A program made the translations under genes and the position numbers. This document shows positions 9,130-19,277 of a stretch of DNA of 27,113 nucleotides, one piece after another. The stretch is from assembly GCA_049999765.1 (NCBI GenBank), contig JBNGIQ010008259.1:1-27113 (forward strand), given 5' to 3'. Every line of letters starts with the position of its first letter. Position 1 is the first letter of the stretch. This DNA is from Phaeoceros laevis. Taxonomy: Eukaryota > Anthocerotophyta > Anthocerotopsida > Notothyladales. The notes beneath the pieces are model-generated. The model did no database searches, was not told the origin of the DNA, and saw only the letters and a list, made by a program, of their open reading frames with translations.

Positions 9130-9923
9130 GGCAATACTTAAGTCAGAATTCTCAATGACAAACTTGGGACTGCTGACATGGTTTCTAGTTATTCAGATAC
9201 TGCAAAACCTAGGAGATCATACGGTATTTATACACCAAGGGCAATTCTCACCCAAACACTAGCTAAATTCAGAATGACGGACTGTAAACCAGCACCAACA
9301 CCTATGGCTGCTGGAGAGAAGCTTACTCAAGAGCAAGGACCAAAGGACGAGCATGAGAGGCAACTAATGGAGAAGACTCCATACAGACCTGCTGTTTGTA
9401 CTTTGATATATTTTCGGAACTGGACCAGACCACACCCGACCTCTCACATGCTGTGGAAGTAACAGCTCAGTTCTTGACGAGTTATGGTCCTGCACATTGG
9501 ACAGCAGTCCAACGTATCATGAGATACATGAAGGGAACACCGAAGTTAGGATTAATATATAAGCAAAAGCCACAAAACTTATTGATTACCTTTTTCAGTG
9601 ACGCAGATTGGGCAACGGATGCTGATACACGTAAGTCAATGTCAGCAAATTGTCTCATGCTTGGAACAAATGAATAGGACTCCATTGTGATTTCTTGGTA
9701 TAGCAAGAAGCAACAGGTGGTAGCCGTGTCTTCTACGGAGGCTGAATATGCAGCCACTGCCACAGCTGCACAGAAAATTGTGTACACTCGTGAGCTGTTA
9801 GCATCGCTAGGAGAAGCACAACAGGGATCAACGCTACTGCTATGTGACAACCAGTCAGCCATAGCACTAGCTCAGAATCCCATTATGCATTCTCGCACTA
9901 AACATATCGAGATAAAGCATCAT
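9112..9923 (+). pseudogene. Copia reverse transcriptase C-terminus and RNase H, multiply broken
   Basis: The plus strand resumes with MAKVKAILKSEFSMTNLG, the palm C-terminal region after the YVDD box. Near 9253-9258 the frame shifts by one base, then continues LAKFRMTDCKPAPTPM. Five extra bases (caccc, 9433-9437) shift it again inside NWTRPDLSHAV. RNase H follows with SDADWATDADTRKS, STEAEYAA and CDNQSAIALAQNP, the acidic-residue motifs of Copia RNase H. A TAG stop interrupts it at 9675-9677, between GTNE and DSIVISWYSKK. The frame is cut after KHIEIKHH at 9923, where an unrelated terminus begins. Confidence 0.88.
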
Positions 9924-10003
9924 TGTTGGGGAAAACCCTAAATCCCTGAATAGGGTTTAAGTAGTTTTACTTAGTTTATACGATGCAAACTCTAGTTAGG
10001 TAG
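9924..10003. mobile_element. Probable terminus of a second LTR element
   Basis: Copia homology stops abruptly and the sequence tgttggggaaaaccctaaat begins, a typical LTR-type TG start. Bases 9933-9940 (aaaccct plus a) and 9951-9958 form an 8-bp inverted repeat of telobox-like sequence. The stop codon of the minus-strand gag lies only about 80 bases to the right. No second copy of this terminus is seen in the window, so an LTR is suspected but not shown. Confidence 0.45.
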
Positions 10004-12012
10004 TTAATGATTCGATACATAACTATAGTTGACATATGACTTAGGCATAGCATGCCGGGTACCACTTCTAGGCTTCGCTGTGAAACCACCTGTCCTGGTT
10101 TCTGCTGCTAGAGCTGCTAAGGCTCTCACCTGGGCTGGACTACCGTAATCAATAGGATCTACTCCCTCCAAGTTCATGTGACTGCGGCTAGCTGAGAAGG
10201 CATGAAATGGATAGCCATAACCCTGCGGATAAGGTAACGACAGTGTTTGAGAACTACTACCACCTGAATTTATCACAGCTGCTGAACTAGCTTGTCGAAC
10301 CATGGCTGGCACCAACTGGTTGTCCAGAGTCCCATACATTACCGGCTGTACAGCCATGGCTGCCGGCATCCTCGCCTTCAAAGCCTCAGAATCTGCCATC
10401 AACGTGGATAACTTTTGAGCTTCAGTGACTGCTTGTTGCTGCGTAGCAGCCTGCTAGAGTTTCTATAGCTCTGCCGACATAGCATTGAATTTCTGCCTCT
10501 GCTTTGCATGCTTGGACTTGCCCTCTCTAGCCTTAGGTGCTGCTACCGTACCTGCCCCACTGGGAGTAGCCTTAGCTACTCCTGTTGCAGCCACTTCGAC
10601 CTTCTTTCCTTGCTTCCATGGATTTTTCTCGGGATACTTAGTGTAGCAAACAGCCTCTATGTGTCCCATCTTCCCACAATGGGTACAAGCCAACCCATCT
10701 TTGTCAACCTTGCACTGGTTTGAGGCATGACCTGTGCTACCACAATAATTATAGGCTGAGCTCACCGCCACCGCATGTGCTGCCTTAATCTGCTTGGGTG
10801 CACTTGCAGTAACTCTTCCCACCGAAGTACCGCCAATAACCATTAAGTTCTGAGCTGCAGCCAAGCGTTTGTAATGTTCAGTCACAGCTCCTCCCGCTGC
10901 AGCACGGTAGTGTACATTGCACACATCCAGACTCTCAGCTACATCATACACATTCCGCAAAGTGTACTTGTCATTGTACAAGAAGAAAACTTTCTGCAGT
11001 ACTTGAAAATGCACAAATGGATCATTTTCCAAAGCCTTCAAATACTTCAAACTGCTGCACAGTGAAACCTGTAGCTTGCATAAGATAATCCAGCCTGCGG
11101 TACATCATCTTGAGAGTTTCCCCTTTCTTCCGCTTGAAGTTGGCCATTTCTAGAATTTTGTCTCCATTCTTCTCCAGGAACTCCTTCTCTAAGATGGCAA
11201 GAAATGTCTTGACTGGGTCCTCCTCTACTGCCACCTCAATAGTGTGTTCAATGCCCGCTACTGCCTCAAGCAGCTGCTCATGAGCCAAGTTGACTCTTGT
11301 TGGTGCACTGGGCTGATCCTCCGAGGCAGTCCATGCTGCCCTAGCGTCTGCTAAGGCCTGATCATAGGCCTCATTGATCGCCTACAGATAAGCCGGGTTG
11401 GGCTTCACCTGAACTGCTGTCAATCATCAAAATGCTAATCATGCAGAATCGCTGCCTCTCCGGTTAAAAACACACCCATGTGCTCGAATGCATAACGGGG
11501 AGTAAAGATGTCTGCATACTTAAAACGTAGCTCTGTAACAACGGCGCGGTAATGAATCCTGAACTCCCCAAGGGAAACAGTACCTGGCTCTCCACAATAT
11601 TTTTCAACTTTTCCGGATCCAGATCCTCCAGAACGGTGTTTCACGATTGCAGGCTCCACTTCAATCAGTCTACCGCCGTGACTCAACTCTGAAGCAGCGT
11701 GTCGATGAGCAACACGTGTGTGTACCTCTCTAACTGAAGCCCCGCCTTCTTCAAGTTGTGACTCACGGTTTGGCAAATCACCCTGCCAAGATGCAAAGTG
11801 AAAGTGCGGTCCCGCTCAACAACACCCTGCCTAGGACTCACGTCCCTAGAACGATCCCCGTCACTGGGCTCAAGGGCTTGTGCCTCCGGCGTGTCTGATG
11901 AAGCCTCACGTTGCTGTTGCTGCGAAAATCTCCTTCGAAAATAAAACCTCATGATCCGGGGCTGCCTTGGTAGGTCCGTGGAAATCACGGGCTGGTCTTC
12001 CGGAGTGAACAT
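10004..12012 (-). pseudogene. Gag of a second retroelement, degenerate
   Basis: A minus-strand Gag-like protein runs from an ATG at 12012 to a TAA at 10004, in several frames. The N-terminal part is Gln/Arg/Asp-rich (RRRFSQQQQREASSD). It changes frame between about 11780 and 11700, then reads GEFRIHYRAVVTELRFKYADI and HMGVFLTGEAAIL. After a decayed gap it continues with VQVKPNPAYL, a TAG at 11382-11384, then AINEAYDQALADARAAW and ILEKEFLEKNGDKILEMANF. Another one-base shift lies near 11050. Two zinc knuckles follow: one with Tyr in place of the first Cys (YNYCGSTGHASNQC), one intact (CTHCGKMGHIEAVC). TAG codons interrupt at 10463-10465 and 10454-10456 in a Gln-rich stretch. No protease, integrase or reverse transcriptase is found, so this is a gag-only or truncated element nested in the Copia. 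Confidence 0.75.
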
Positions 12013-12147
12013 GTTGCACCAGCACCCACCTTGCGTACAGCCGACAACATGCTGCAAAACCCAGATCACTTAAAAACCTTCTGGAAATTTTGCAAACGAG
12101 TGTCAAAACTTTTTTTTTTTGAATGCAAGGATAAAGAGACAATAAAA

Positions 12148-12326
12148 AACCCGTTCACGCCCAGTGTGAAAAGGGACAGAAAAGAACCCGTTCAGACACA
12201 GTGTGAAAAGGGACAGCAAAAAACCCGTTCAGACACAGTGTGAAAAGGATCTGCAAAGAACCCGTTCAAACACAGTGTGAAAAGGGTCTGTAAAGAACCC
12301 GTTCAGACAGTGTGAAAAGGGTCAGC
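12148..12326. repeat. 37-bp tandem repeat, five copies
   Basis: The motif aacccgttc starts at 12148, 12185, 12222, 12259 and 12296, so the period is exactly 37; the last copy is slightly short. Each unit has the form aacccgttcagacacagtgt followed by gaaaaggg and a short A-rich link. The centre has imperfect dyad symmetry (ttca...tgaa around acacagtgt). The array lies upstream of the minus-strand gag and could belong to that element's leader or LTR. Confidence 0.9.
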
Positions 12327-12344
12327 AAAAATGCAGAAATAAAG

Positions 12345-12445
12345 TTACGGAACGGAACAGTGGAACGGGACGGGACGGCAAGAAATTACGGAACGAAACG
12401 AAAGTTACGGAACGGAACGGAAGTTGTGACGGAAGGGAAAGGAAC
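12345..12445. repeat. Purine-rich short repeats (acggaacgga)
   Basis: Degenerate copies of the decamer acggaacgga fill this stretch, with a higher-order repeat starting at aaagttacggaac near 12352 and again near 12402. No coding signal is seen. Confidence 0.7.
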
Positions 12446-12493
12446 CCGTTTAATAAAGCAACTCGAGCGGGCTGCATCAACCAGCCCTCGCGA

Positions 12494-12637
12494 CACCAAG
12501 CAAGGGATGGTGTGCGCCCCTGGTGCGCCCTCCTGCTGAGCCTCTGGTGCGCCACCAAGCAAGGGATGGTGTGCGCCCCTGGTGCGCCCTCCTGCTGCGC
12601 CCCTGGTGCGCCACCAAGCAAGGGATGGTGTGCGCCC
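12494..12637. repeat. 59-bp tandem repeat, two and a half copies
   Basis: Units starting caccaagcaagggatgg begin at 12494, 12553 and 12612. Inside each full unit the motif ctggtgcgcc is itself repeated, so the array has two levels of repetition. Frames running through it on both strands reflect the repeat, not a gene. Confidence 0.88.
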
Positions 12638-12769
12638 GCTCCCTTGCAGAGCTTCTACAGAGCCGGGCAGAGCTCGCTCCTCAAGATCTTGCCTTGGCCG
12701 CCCCGTCCAGGCCTCTAGAGCTCGTAGCTGCCTCCCAGCATCCTCCGCGCAGCCTCCGCCATCACCGTC

Positions 12770-12876
12770 GTGGCTCTCTCCACTCCAAACTTGGGCGCTG
12801 TGGCTCTCTCCACTCCAAGCTTGGGCGCCGTGGCGCTCTCGACTCTGGGCAAGGGCGCCGTGGCTCTCTCCACTCG
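12770..12876. repeat. 30-bp tandem repeat, three and a half copies
   Basis: Units starting gtggctctctccactc begin at 12770, 12800, 12830 (diverged) and 12860 (partial). Translated on the plus strand they give ALSTPNLGAV-type decapeptides within a 71-codon frame (12770-12985). The frame has no other protein features and I attribute it to the array. Confidence 0.85.
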
Positions 12877-12880
12877 TGGC

Positions 12881-13592
12881 TCTTCCCAGCAGCCAACCGG
12901 CACGGACAGAGAGCAGAGCCGGGAGGCCAAGAGGAAGCGCCCGCTGAAAAGCTGCAGCACCGTCCAGCAACCTCCCTGTGCGTAGCAACAGAGAGCTCCC
13001 TCCGTCCGAACAGCCGCGAGTAGAGCTACCGACTTCGTGGCTTCTCCCACATGGGCTTCTCCCACATCCAGCTCAATTGGAGAGTCCCCAGCTGAAAAAA
13101 CTGACTGATTGACATGAGCTTCCAAGTGTTGAACTGCAATCGCCAGTCCTTGTGACCAGCACCGCGCCCTGCCTTCAACAACGCCGGTCAGTCCTTCAAG
13201 TCAACACAATCAGAATGCACGCATAGCAATCAGCTCAGATGGAAAACCCAGAATGCGTAAGGCAGTCATCTCAACCAAACCCTCCATCATGCGGAATTCG
13301 CAGAAGGAAGCTCAGCCAAAATGCTTGCGATGCTTTGGTGCTACCAGAGCCACCAAAGTTCCCACCGCCACAGCGGGCAGCAAAAAGTTTTTGCAATTAA
13401 AGTGCTCGGTGCCCGTGTTGAAATTGCTGCATCAGGGTGCTGCATCAGGGTGCCGGGGATTACGTATGTGTAAATGCCAAACACAACAAAATGAGCTAAC
13501 TAATTCCTTCATGCACAGTCAAACTCAAGCATCCCTCAAGCCAGAAGATGCTGGCGTAGATTAAGAAGCCAAGAGCTCAAACATGCGCTTCT
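12881..13592. other. No gene recognised
   Basis: There are only minor duplications: cttctcccacat twice near 13040-13068 and gctgcatcagggt twice near 13427-13452. A 103-codon plus-strand frame (13253-13564) has no recognisable domain and I do not call it. Confidence 0.5.
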
Positions 13593-13643
13593 GTCCAGCA
13601 GCCTCCAAAGTCCAGCAGCCTCCAAAGTCCAGCAGCCTCCAAA
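13593..13643. repeat. 17-bp tandem repeat, three exact copies
   Basis: The unit gtccagcagcctccaaa occurs at 13593-13609, 13610-13626 and 13627-13643 without mismatch, so the array is probably young. Confidence 0.92.
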
Positions 13644-13904
13644 GAAGAAATTGCAAAAACTGGCAGCCTCACTGCAGGACCGCTCTAAAGTGTACATCCA
13701 GCTATTTTAGAGTGACGTCATGGCTGAGCATCAAGTAGTTGCGCGCGCAGCTTCCTCCTAGGTCCAAGTCTTCTCAAGTCTAGATAAACTAATAAAAAAA
13801 AGTAAAGATGCCACTGGCTTATGCTGCACCACATGGTGACTTGAACAACTTCCCATGACAACCACTCAGTCATTCATCTCCTGCCCCTTCTAGTGTTTTC
13901 CATC

Positions 13905-14105
13905 GTTCCTCTTCAGCGCACCTACCCTCCTGTTGTTCTTCAAAGCACTTACCCGCCTTCCTGCTGTTCTTCAAAGCACCTACCTGCCTTTCTGCTGTTC
14001 TTCAGAGCACCCATTTGCCCACCTATTTCCTGCTGCTCTTTAGAGCACCTTCCTACTGTTTTTCAGAGCACCTACTTGTCTTCCTGCTGTTTTTTAGAGC
14101 ACCTA
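13905..14105. repeat. About 31-bp pyrimidine-rich minisatellite
   Basis: Six to seven degraded units of the form ctgctgttcttcaaagcacc plus a tacctgcc-type tail occupy this stretch. The earlier units have a period of about 31; later ones vary by indels. The 125-codon frame on the plus strand (13893-14270) repeats SSCCFLEHL-like peptides and is a product of the array. Confidence 0.82.
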
Positions 14106-14269
14106 CGTGCCTGCATACTCAGCATCTACTCCTCCAGGATATCTCTAAGACTTTTCTGGTCTTCTGTCCACCTGTTGCTCCTCTTTCACTGCTTTGCTGC
14201 CTCTCTATTCATCAAGTCACTTCTTCGCCACCCTTCTTGCCATTCTGCCTTCTTGTTGTCTAGTTCTTG

Positions 14270-15890
14270 AGGTCCCGCTACCTTACTGCAGCAATATTCC
14301 CCTTGTATTATCTCCATTTTGCAAGCCTTTAGGCTGCATTCTCTGTTATAAATAAAGCTGTATCTCCATACTAACATCTTCACCTGCCCCTCTACCTGCT
14401 GTATAGGACCTGCCCTATACAACCATTTCATTTGATTTCTTTCACGCTTCTAAGCATCATAGCCCTCTTGTTCTCCCATTTCCCTGTCCAGTGTCAAAGT
14501 CTCAAGTTGTCGTACTGTCACGTTGCTTTAAGTGCTGCCCAGAAACCTATCCGTAGCAAAACGAGGCCACAGTCATAGCACCTGCGCACTAGGACTACAA
14601 GAAAAAGGAGGGATACTTGATTAGTGACGATGTCTCAGCAGACAAATGAGGTCGATACTTTTTTGATACATATCTGTTGATTGCATGCTGCCTGATGCTC
14701 TTTCAATGAGATTCATGCTGTAAAAATGCTTACTGTGATGCATGTTTGGGATAGGGTCTGCTGGCCGAACATTTGGTCTATTAGTCATGTGCTGCATAAG
14801 GCTTCCTTTGCTGCTTGAATGTCTCTTGTTAAGTAAGGTCTGCAGCTGCACAAGACGTGTATTTCAGAAGTTTTGGCCTCTCTTACGAGCAACCGTTATG
14901 CAGTATGGACAAAACGTTCACAGGATGCTGAAGGATTCAGTCTATGACTTCTAACATGCTTGCTAATCAATGGAACAATGTTTGAATGTGTTAGCAGCTA
15001 ACTTGGTCAAATACTTTCACGAATTGCACAAGTTTTCGTTGAGGTGGGTTTGCCACGAAGCTTTCCAGAAACCCATTCAAGGATCCCGCCTAGCACTGAT
15101 GAGGAGCGGGTGAGGCATGGCTCACCCCCATGTGCTCAATGAAGCTTGACAGAGGTCACAACATTTCAAGTTGGTTAACTTGTGGTGCTTTCTCTTTGCA
15201 ATTTGGTGGAATAGCTCACCTGCATGTTTCCAAACAGCACGTTTAGAAGTAGAATTGTAAAATTCTTAACTAGACATGACTGAAACCATGCGATCTGTTG
15301 TGATAGACTCTGATGAACGATAGCTTGGGACAACAATGGCCAGATTGGCCGACACCAAAAACGCCCTCTCTGCAAGACTTTGTAAATGCTGGAACTAGAG
15401 GTCAGAAAGACCATGATCAATGATCTGCAGCCAGACTGGCTTACAGATAGGATACATTGCCCAAATACAAAGCAATTTGAATGCTTTCAGGTTCTTTCGC
15501 CAGGAATAGTGTCAATCTCCATAATGTTTGTTGGTGCATCATTGCTACCCATGTGTCAATCCTTTGTCCCCGCTCACCAATGCTTGTCCATGCTCGTCCC
15601 TACACATGTATAGAGGCATTAGAAGAGGCTTCTACCGACATTCGAGTTGCAAGGTTCAATGGCCGAAAGTTGCCGACCTGGTCATAGGTCCTAGACATAG
15701 GCAAATATTCCAAGTCCTGGTCAGATGACATGGATTACCTGTATGTCTGTATGCCACGCAAACACACACACACTTTGCAAACAGACTTATGAGACAAGTG
15801 CCCCGTCCTAAGATACCTTCAAGCGATCATCTTTCCATGATCTCGGACTGCAGCTGCCTGCCCTGCTGAAGAGGCCTATCTGGAATAAAT
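14270..15890. other. No gene recognised
   Basis: Only short frames without domains on either strand. I see no tandem array and no inverted repeat of note. Confidence 0.5.
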
Positions 15891-15894
15891 TGTG

Positions 15895-15942
15895 CAAAGC
15901 TTTCAGAAGGCAAGCACAAGTAGCACAGTCTACTGAATCAGA
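15895..15942 (-). pseudogene. Possible tiny PPR fragment
   Basis: The minus strand reads SDSVDCATCACLLKAL, resembling the VTFACLLKAC helix found in the PPR pieces at 1168-1492 and near 19350. It is only 16 codons, and the surroundings show no further convincing PPR sequence. Chance is possible, but the DNA itself resembles 19333-19380 (cttcagaaggcaagca is shared almost exactly). Confidence 0.4.
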
Positions 15943-16059
15943 CCTTCCCGCTCCACACTTGCAAACAGAACGAGCGCCTTGAGACAGTTGTACCCCGTGC
16001 GCAGCATACCTGACCACCAACCCCCTATCTACATCTGCATACATATTGGCCATGAGCAC

Positions 16060-17015
16060 ATAAGCAGAGGCATCTTGAGGACCCAGTTCAAGAAGACGTT
16101 CAAAACACTATGTTTCCAGCACGGTGTTTTACACAAAGTGCCTTATACAAGGGCAACCAGCTTCACTCACGGATGATCAAAAGAGGAAGTTTTGGAAAAC
16201 ACTGGTGATCCATGTGGCATTGTTGCACTACACCGGATCTTTACCTCTTGGCCCTCCCACCATATAAGACACGCAGGCAAAGAACCTGAAACCGACGACC
16301 AATTTGGCCTTCCCTCCCGTGATGAGTTTTTGTGTGGAACGGATAACACTGCGCACACGGCCGGCTACCAAATCTAGTAGTGAATCTTGAAGGCCTGATA
16401 CCTCATGCCCGCTTCAAAAGACAGAATAGGTTTCCACCTCTGCCAGGAATACAGATAACTGTCTCCACCCGTAGAGTTAATGGCATCACAGGCATCCCTG
16501 CAACATCTCTACCTCCGACAGTCAGCAAGAGTTAAGTCACAAGAAAACCCACGGGGGACTGACCTGCACATGAAACACCATCCAGATGGTCTTACCGTAC
16601 AGACTGCTGATGAAGATGGATCAGCCTGCAGTTCCACACGAGGCGGAACCCATGTGCACACTCTGTGCTGAGTAAACTTTCGGCTTGGTAGAAATCAGCA
16701 AGCAAGAAGCAGCTTCCTTTCCTGCCACTCCACCTCTGGAGGATTCAATCCACTCCCAGAACTCTGCTAGACCAAACTGTCGGGAGAAGAATATTACCTA
16801 TGGCATAGGTAAAGCAAAGCTAGGAACTCAAAGTTCTTCGCTGAGAATATTAAGGGCAGCCCAGGATCATTGTCTTCTGACCCTACAACATGACAAACCT
16901 TTCGCGTTCTCTCCCCACCAGTCAATTGACCGCCCTGTGTTCAACTTCAGGCATCCGGTAGCGTAGGACTGCCGAATGCTAACCCATTGGAGCCCTGTTC
17001 ATGGTTAACAGCTAT
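16060..17015. other. No gene recognised
   Basis: Several open frames below 100 codons occur, none with recognisable motifs. No repeat structure was noticed. Confidence 0.45.
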
Positions 17016-17023
17016 TTTGATTG

Positions 17024-17455
17024 ATGATAACCGGTCTGGGCACGGGCCGACTATTTTAAGTACAATAGTCCTTACGTCCCATCAATCATTCAATCTGGTC
17101 ATTCATGGCTACAGGGATACAGTATCACATGGTTATCATTGATCAATCATAATCAATCGATCGCAACCCGGTCTGGTTACCCCCCTCTTTTTGCGTAAGG
17201 CAGCCCTAATCCTTCCTCCTCGGGAGGAAGGAGGGTGGGCCCTCACGTGACAAGAGGGTAGGCTCTCCTCCCCACTTTATCCAAGGAAGCCCTAATCCTC
17301 CCTATCAAGTAGGGAGGTGGGTGGGCCCCTTAGATAAGGAAGAGGGAGTTACAAACGACAGATAGCTAGATAGACAGGTAAGCAAGGTCCTTAAATTGAG
17401 TTGGGGCCGCGACTATCTTGCCGTCCGGTCGGCCCGTGCCCAGACCGGTTATCAT
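17024..17455. mobile_element. MITE-like element with perfect 28-bp TIRs
   Basis: Bases 17024-17051 (starting atgataaccggtctgggcac) are the exact reverse complement of 17428-17455, 28 of 28 positions. Similarity continues outward into TTGATT-type sequence on both sides. The interior (about 375 bases) has no coding frame. It holds a diverged direct duplication starting at aaggcagccctaatcc (about 17197) and aaggaagccctaatcc (about 17284), each with a hairpin: 17211-17219 with 17223-17231, and cctccct/agggagg near 17298-17318. An internal copy of ggttatcatt.atcaatc near 17131 resembles the right terminus. A clear target site duplication is not visible because the right flank is an AATC microsatellite. 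It is probably a non-autonomous DNA transposon of undetermined superfamily. Confidence 0.8.
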
Positions 17456-17456
17456 T

Positions 17457-17480
17457 AATCAATCAATCAATCAATCAATA
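17457..17480. repeat. (AATC)n microsatellite
   Basis: About six AATC units directly abut the right TIR of the MITE-like element. Confidence 0.9.
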
Positions 17481-17890
17481 GAATCTGTGGTGGGCGGAGG
17501 ACAACGGGAGGGTGGTGGGCTTTTGCGACATTGCTGGTGCTGGGCAGCCATGGCTGGCAGCTGAGACATGGGCGCTTTAGATGAAGGAACAACTGAAAGA
17601 TGGGCACATTGGCCAACCCGAGGTCCTTGGCACAGATGGTGCTGTATCCTGCGCTGCAAATGTGTTCCCAACTAGAAGGGTGGTGACGATTCCCTTGTGC
17701 CTGGCTCTTGCGGGAGTAGCGGCTGCGGGGCTGCTGGATATGCGGCCTTCGGAGCTGCGGGGGCTACTGGGCATGGTGGCCTGCGGGGCTGCAAACTTCT
17801 CCTGAGGACCGGAGAGCGGTTGCGCCATGGCTGGCTGGAGCGAAGGCAAGCATTACTACAATTAGGGGCAGCTATCCACAGCGATTGATT
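17481..17890. other. No gene recognised
   Basis: GC-rich sequence with overlapping short frames on both strands (Gly/Ala-rich on the plus strand, Pro/Ser-rich on the minus strand), as expected from composition. No domain is seen. Confidence 0.4.
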
Positions 17891-17892
17891 TG

Positions 17893-18085
17893 CTTAGCCA
17901 CGGTGGCCTTTCCTCCTTTAGCTTAAAGGCCTAAGTGTGGCTATAGGTTACGATAGCCACGGCACTCCGCCGGTGGGGCCTCATTTAAGTTAATCGACCA
18001 GCTTTAGTGTGTGAACGGTGGCTAATCGTGGCAAATTTGCAGGTTACCGGTGGCGATACCGGACATATTGTGGCTACGTGCCGTA
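17893..18085. repeat. Cluster of GTGGCTA / TAGCCAC short inverted repeats
   Basis: The motif tagccac or its complement gtggcta occurs at least five times in both orientations, alongside several ccggtgg/ccacggtgg variants. A perfect 8-bp hairpin is formed by 17937-17944 (gtggctat) and 17953-17960 (atagccac). Dense subterminal repeats of this kind occur at the ends of CACTA and hAT elements, but I could not define termini or a target site duplication. Confidence 0.45.
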
Positions 18086-18146
18086 GCGCCATGCATCTAG
18101 GGCAAGGGGGGACCCTCTATGGAGCCGTCTAACCTCCTCAAATGAT

Positions 18147-18167
18147 CATCACATCACATCACATCAC
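18147..18167. repeat. (CATCA)n simple repeat
   Basis: Four units of a five-base repeat, catca, run without interruption. Confidence 0.85.
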
Positions 18168-18255
18168 ACTAGCGCTATGTGTGGCTCCTCGTCGGTGTAG
18201 CATGCAGCTGCGTGCGTGCTTCCAACTGCCCCCAATGCAACTTTATGCCCTTGAA

Positions 18256-18310
18256 TGTGCAAGCACTGGTTCCATACAATGGCAATCCTTCTAACTTGGT
18301 TGTTGGCAAT
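18256..18310 (+). pseudogene. PPR fragment, inverted copy of 19278-19332
   Basis: These 55 bases are the reverse complement of 19278-19332 with about one mismatch. Both code for part of a PPR repeat in one frame (VPYxGNPSNLVVGN), corresponding to SGNPTNLFVGN of the larger PPR pseudogene. Both copies also share the abrupt join between the CAST codons and the sequence encoding GNPSN, so they derive from one already deleted ancestor. Confidence 0.7.
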
Positions 18311-18319
18311 TCAGACAAT

Positions 18320-19270
18320 CTTGCAATCAATACAGTGCCATCTTGCACTCAGAAGCATCTGCCAGGAATCCATACAAAGTCGTGTTGGAGATCCTCATTT
18401 TCCCAACTAAAGCTCGAGTACAGATAATGATTGCTCAGACGCGAGTGACTACAGACCTGGAGATCATCTAAGTCTTCTCTCATTTGCTCTGTATCTGGCC
18501 AAGTAGTGCTGACTTGAGTAAAAGTTCTGTACCAGAAAATTTAATAATGATGGGCAGAGGTGGCAGAAGTTCATTGGATAGAGATACACTGTCTGATCAG
18601 TGTTAAGCTCTAAAAAGCAAACAGGAAAAGCACCTTTTGTACCAGGAAAAGTCATTCGAAATGCTGGCTTTGGCGTTCTTGAGGTGATCCAGCTGTAGGA
18701 GCACGTTCAAGAGCTTAAGCATGCACCTGAGATTCGCTTGCAAATGTGATTCACTTATGAAAAACTATTGGTCAAGCTGGTTTCGTGAAGCACTACAAAT
18801 CAAATCAAGTCAATAGAAATGCACCACAGTACCACATGTGTGTAACTAGGCCGAAAAATGATGCATATCAGTAGCCAGCTGCAAGAAGAATCCAAGACCT
18901 AAGAAAGGGTCAGTTTCTGACATGGCAAGACAGAACAAGTATACGCTCTCGTCACCTACAATCCATGAGGAAAGTGGTGTTCTCTGTAGGCACATGCCCC
19001 TTCACCTCAGTTGTAAATGCGCCAAAACTTGCCAGCTACAGCACTCTACCAAAGTCAAACTTGCCTTCGATGCCGCGCCTGCTTGCCAGACTTGAATTTC
19101 ACGAAGATGTCCAATCTCAATGTCAAGAACTTGGTAGGATACAGCTCTGCTTGACTCTGTTTTCTTGAATCTAGCAACTGTCCAACAGAAAAGATCACAT
19201 ATTTCCACTACCCTGTTAGGTTGCCTTTCCAAACGTTGACATTTTAAGGGCAAAAAGTTGACTTCCAGGC
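18320..19270. other. No gene recognised
   Basis: Frames are short and without motifs on both strands. No array or element boundary was noticed. Confidence 0.45.
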
Positions 19271-19277
19271 ACCAGGC

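Larger units (their letters stand above)
4313..9923 (+). mobile_element. Degenerate Ty1/Copia LTR retrotransposon
   Basis: The internal order is LTR end, primer binding site, leader ORF, gag, zinc knuckle, protease, integrase, reverse transcriptase, RNase H. Integrase before reverse transcriptase is diagnostic of Copia. The 5' LTR ends at 4604 with CA, immediately before the site tggtatcagagc. The left edge is uncertain; I set it after the GC-rich minisatellite. The right end is cut at 9923 in the RNase H, where a second element begins, so no 3' LTR is visible. Damage includes an inverted reverse transcriptase block, several frameshifts, nonsense codons and a broken zinc knuckle. The element cannot move by itself. 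Confidence 0.9.

Noticed and set aside
12770-12985. 71-codon ALSTP-repeat protein
   Set aside because: Explained by the 30-bp tandem array; no start context or conserved remainder.
13893-14270. 125-codon Ser/Cys/Leu-rich protein
   Set aside because: A product of the pyrimidine-rich 31-bp minisatellite; the peptide repeats with indels and has no domain.
18179-18427. 82-codon plus-strand frame as a gene
   Set aside because: Its only recognisable part is the 55-bp PPR fragment; the rest has no domain.
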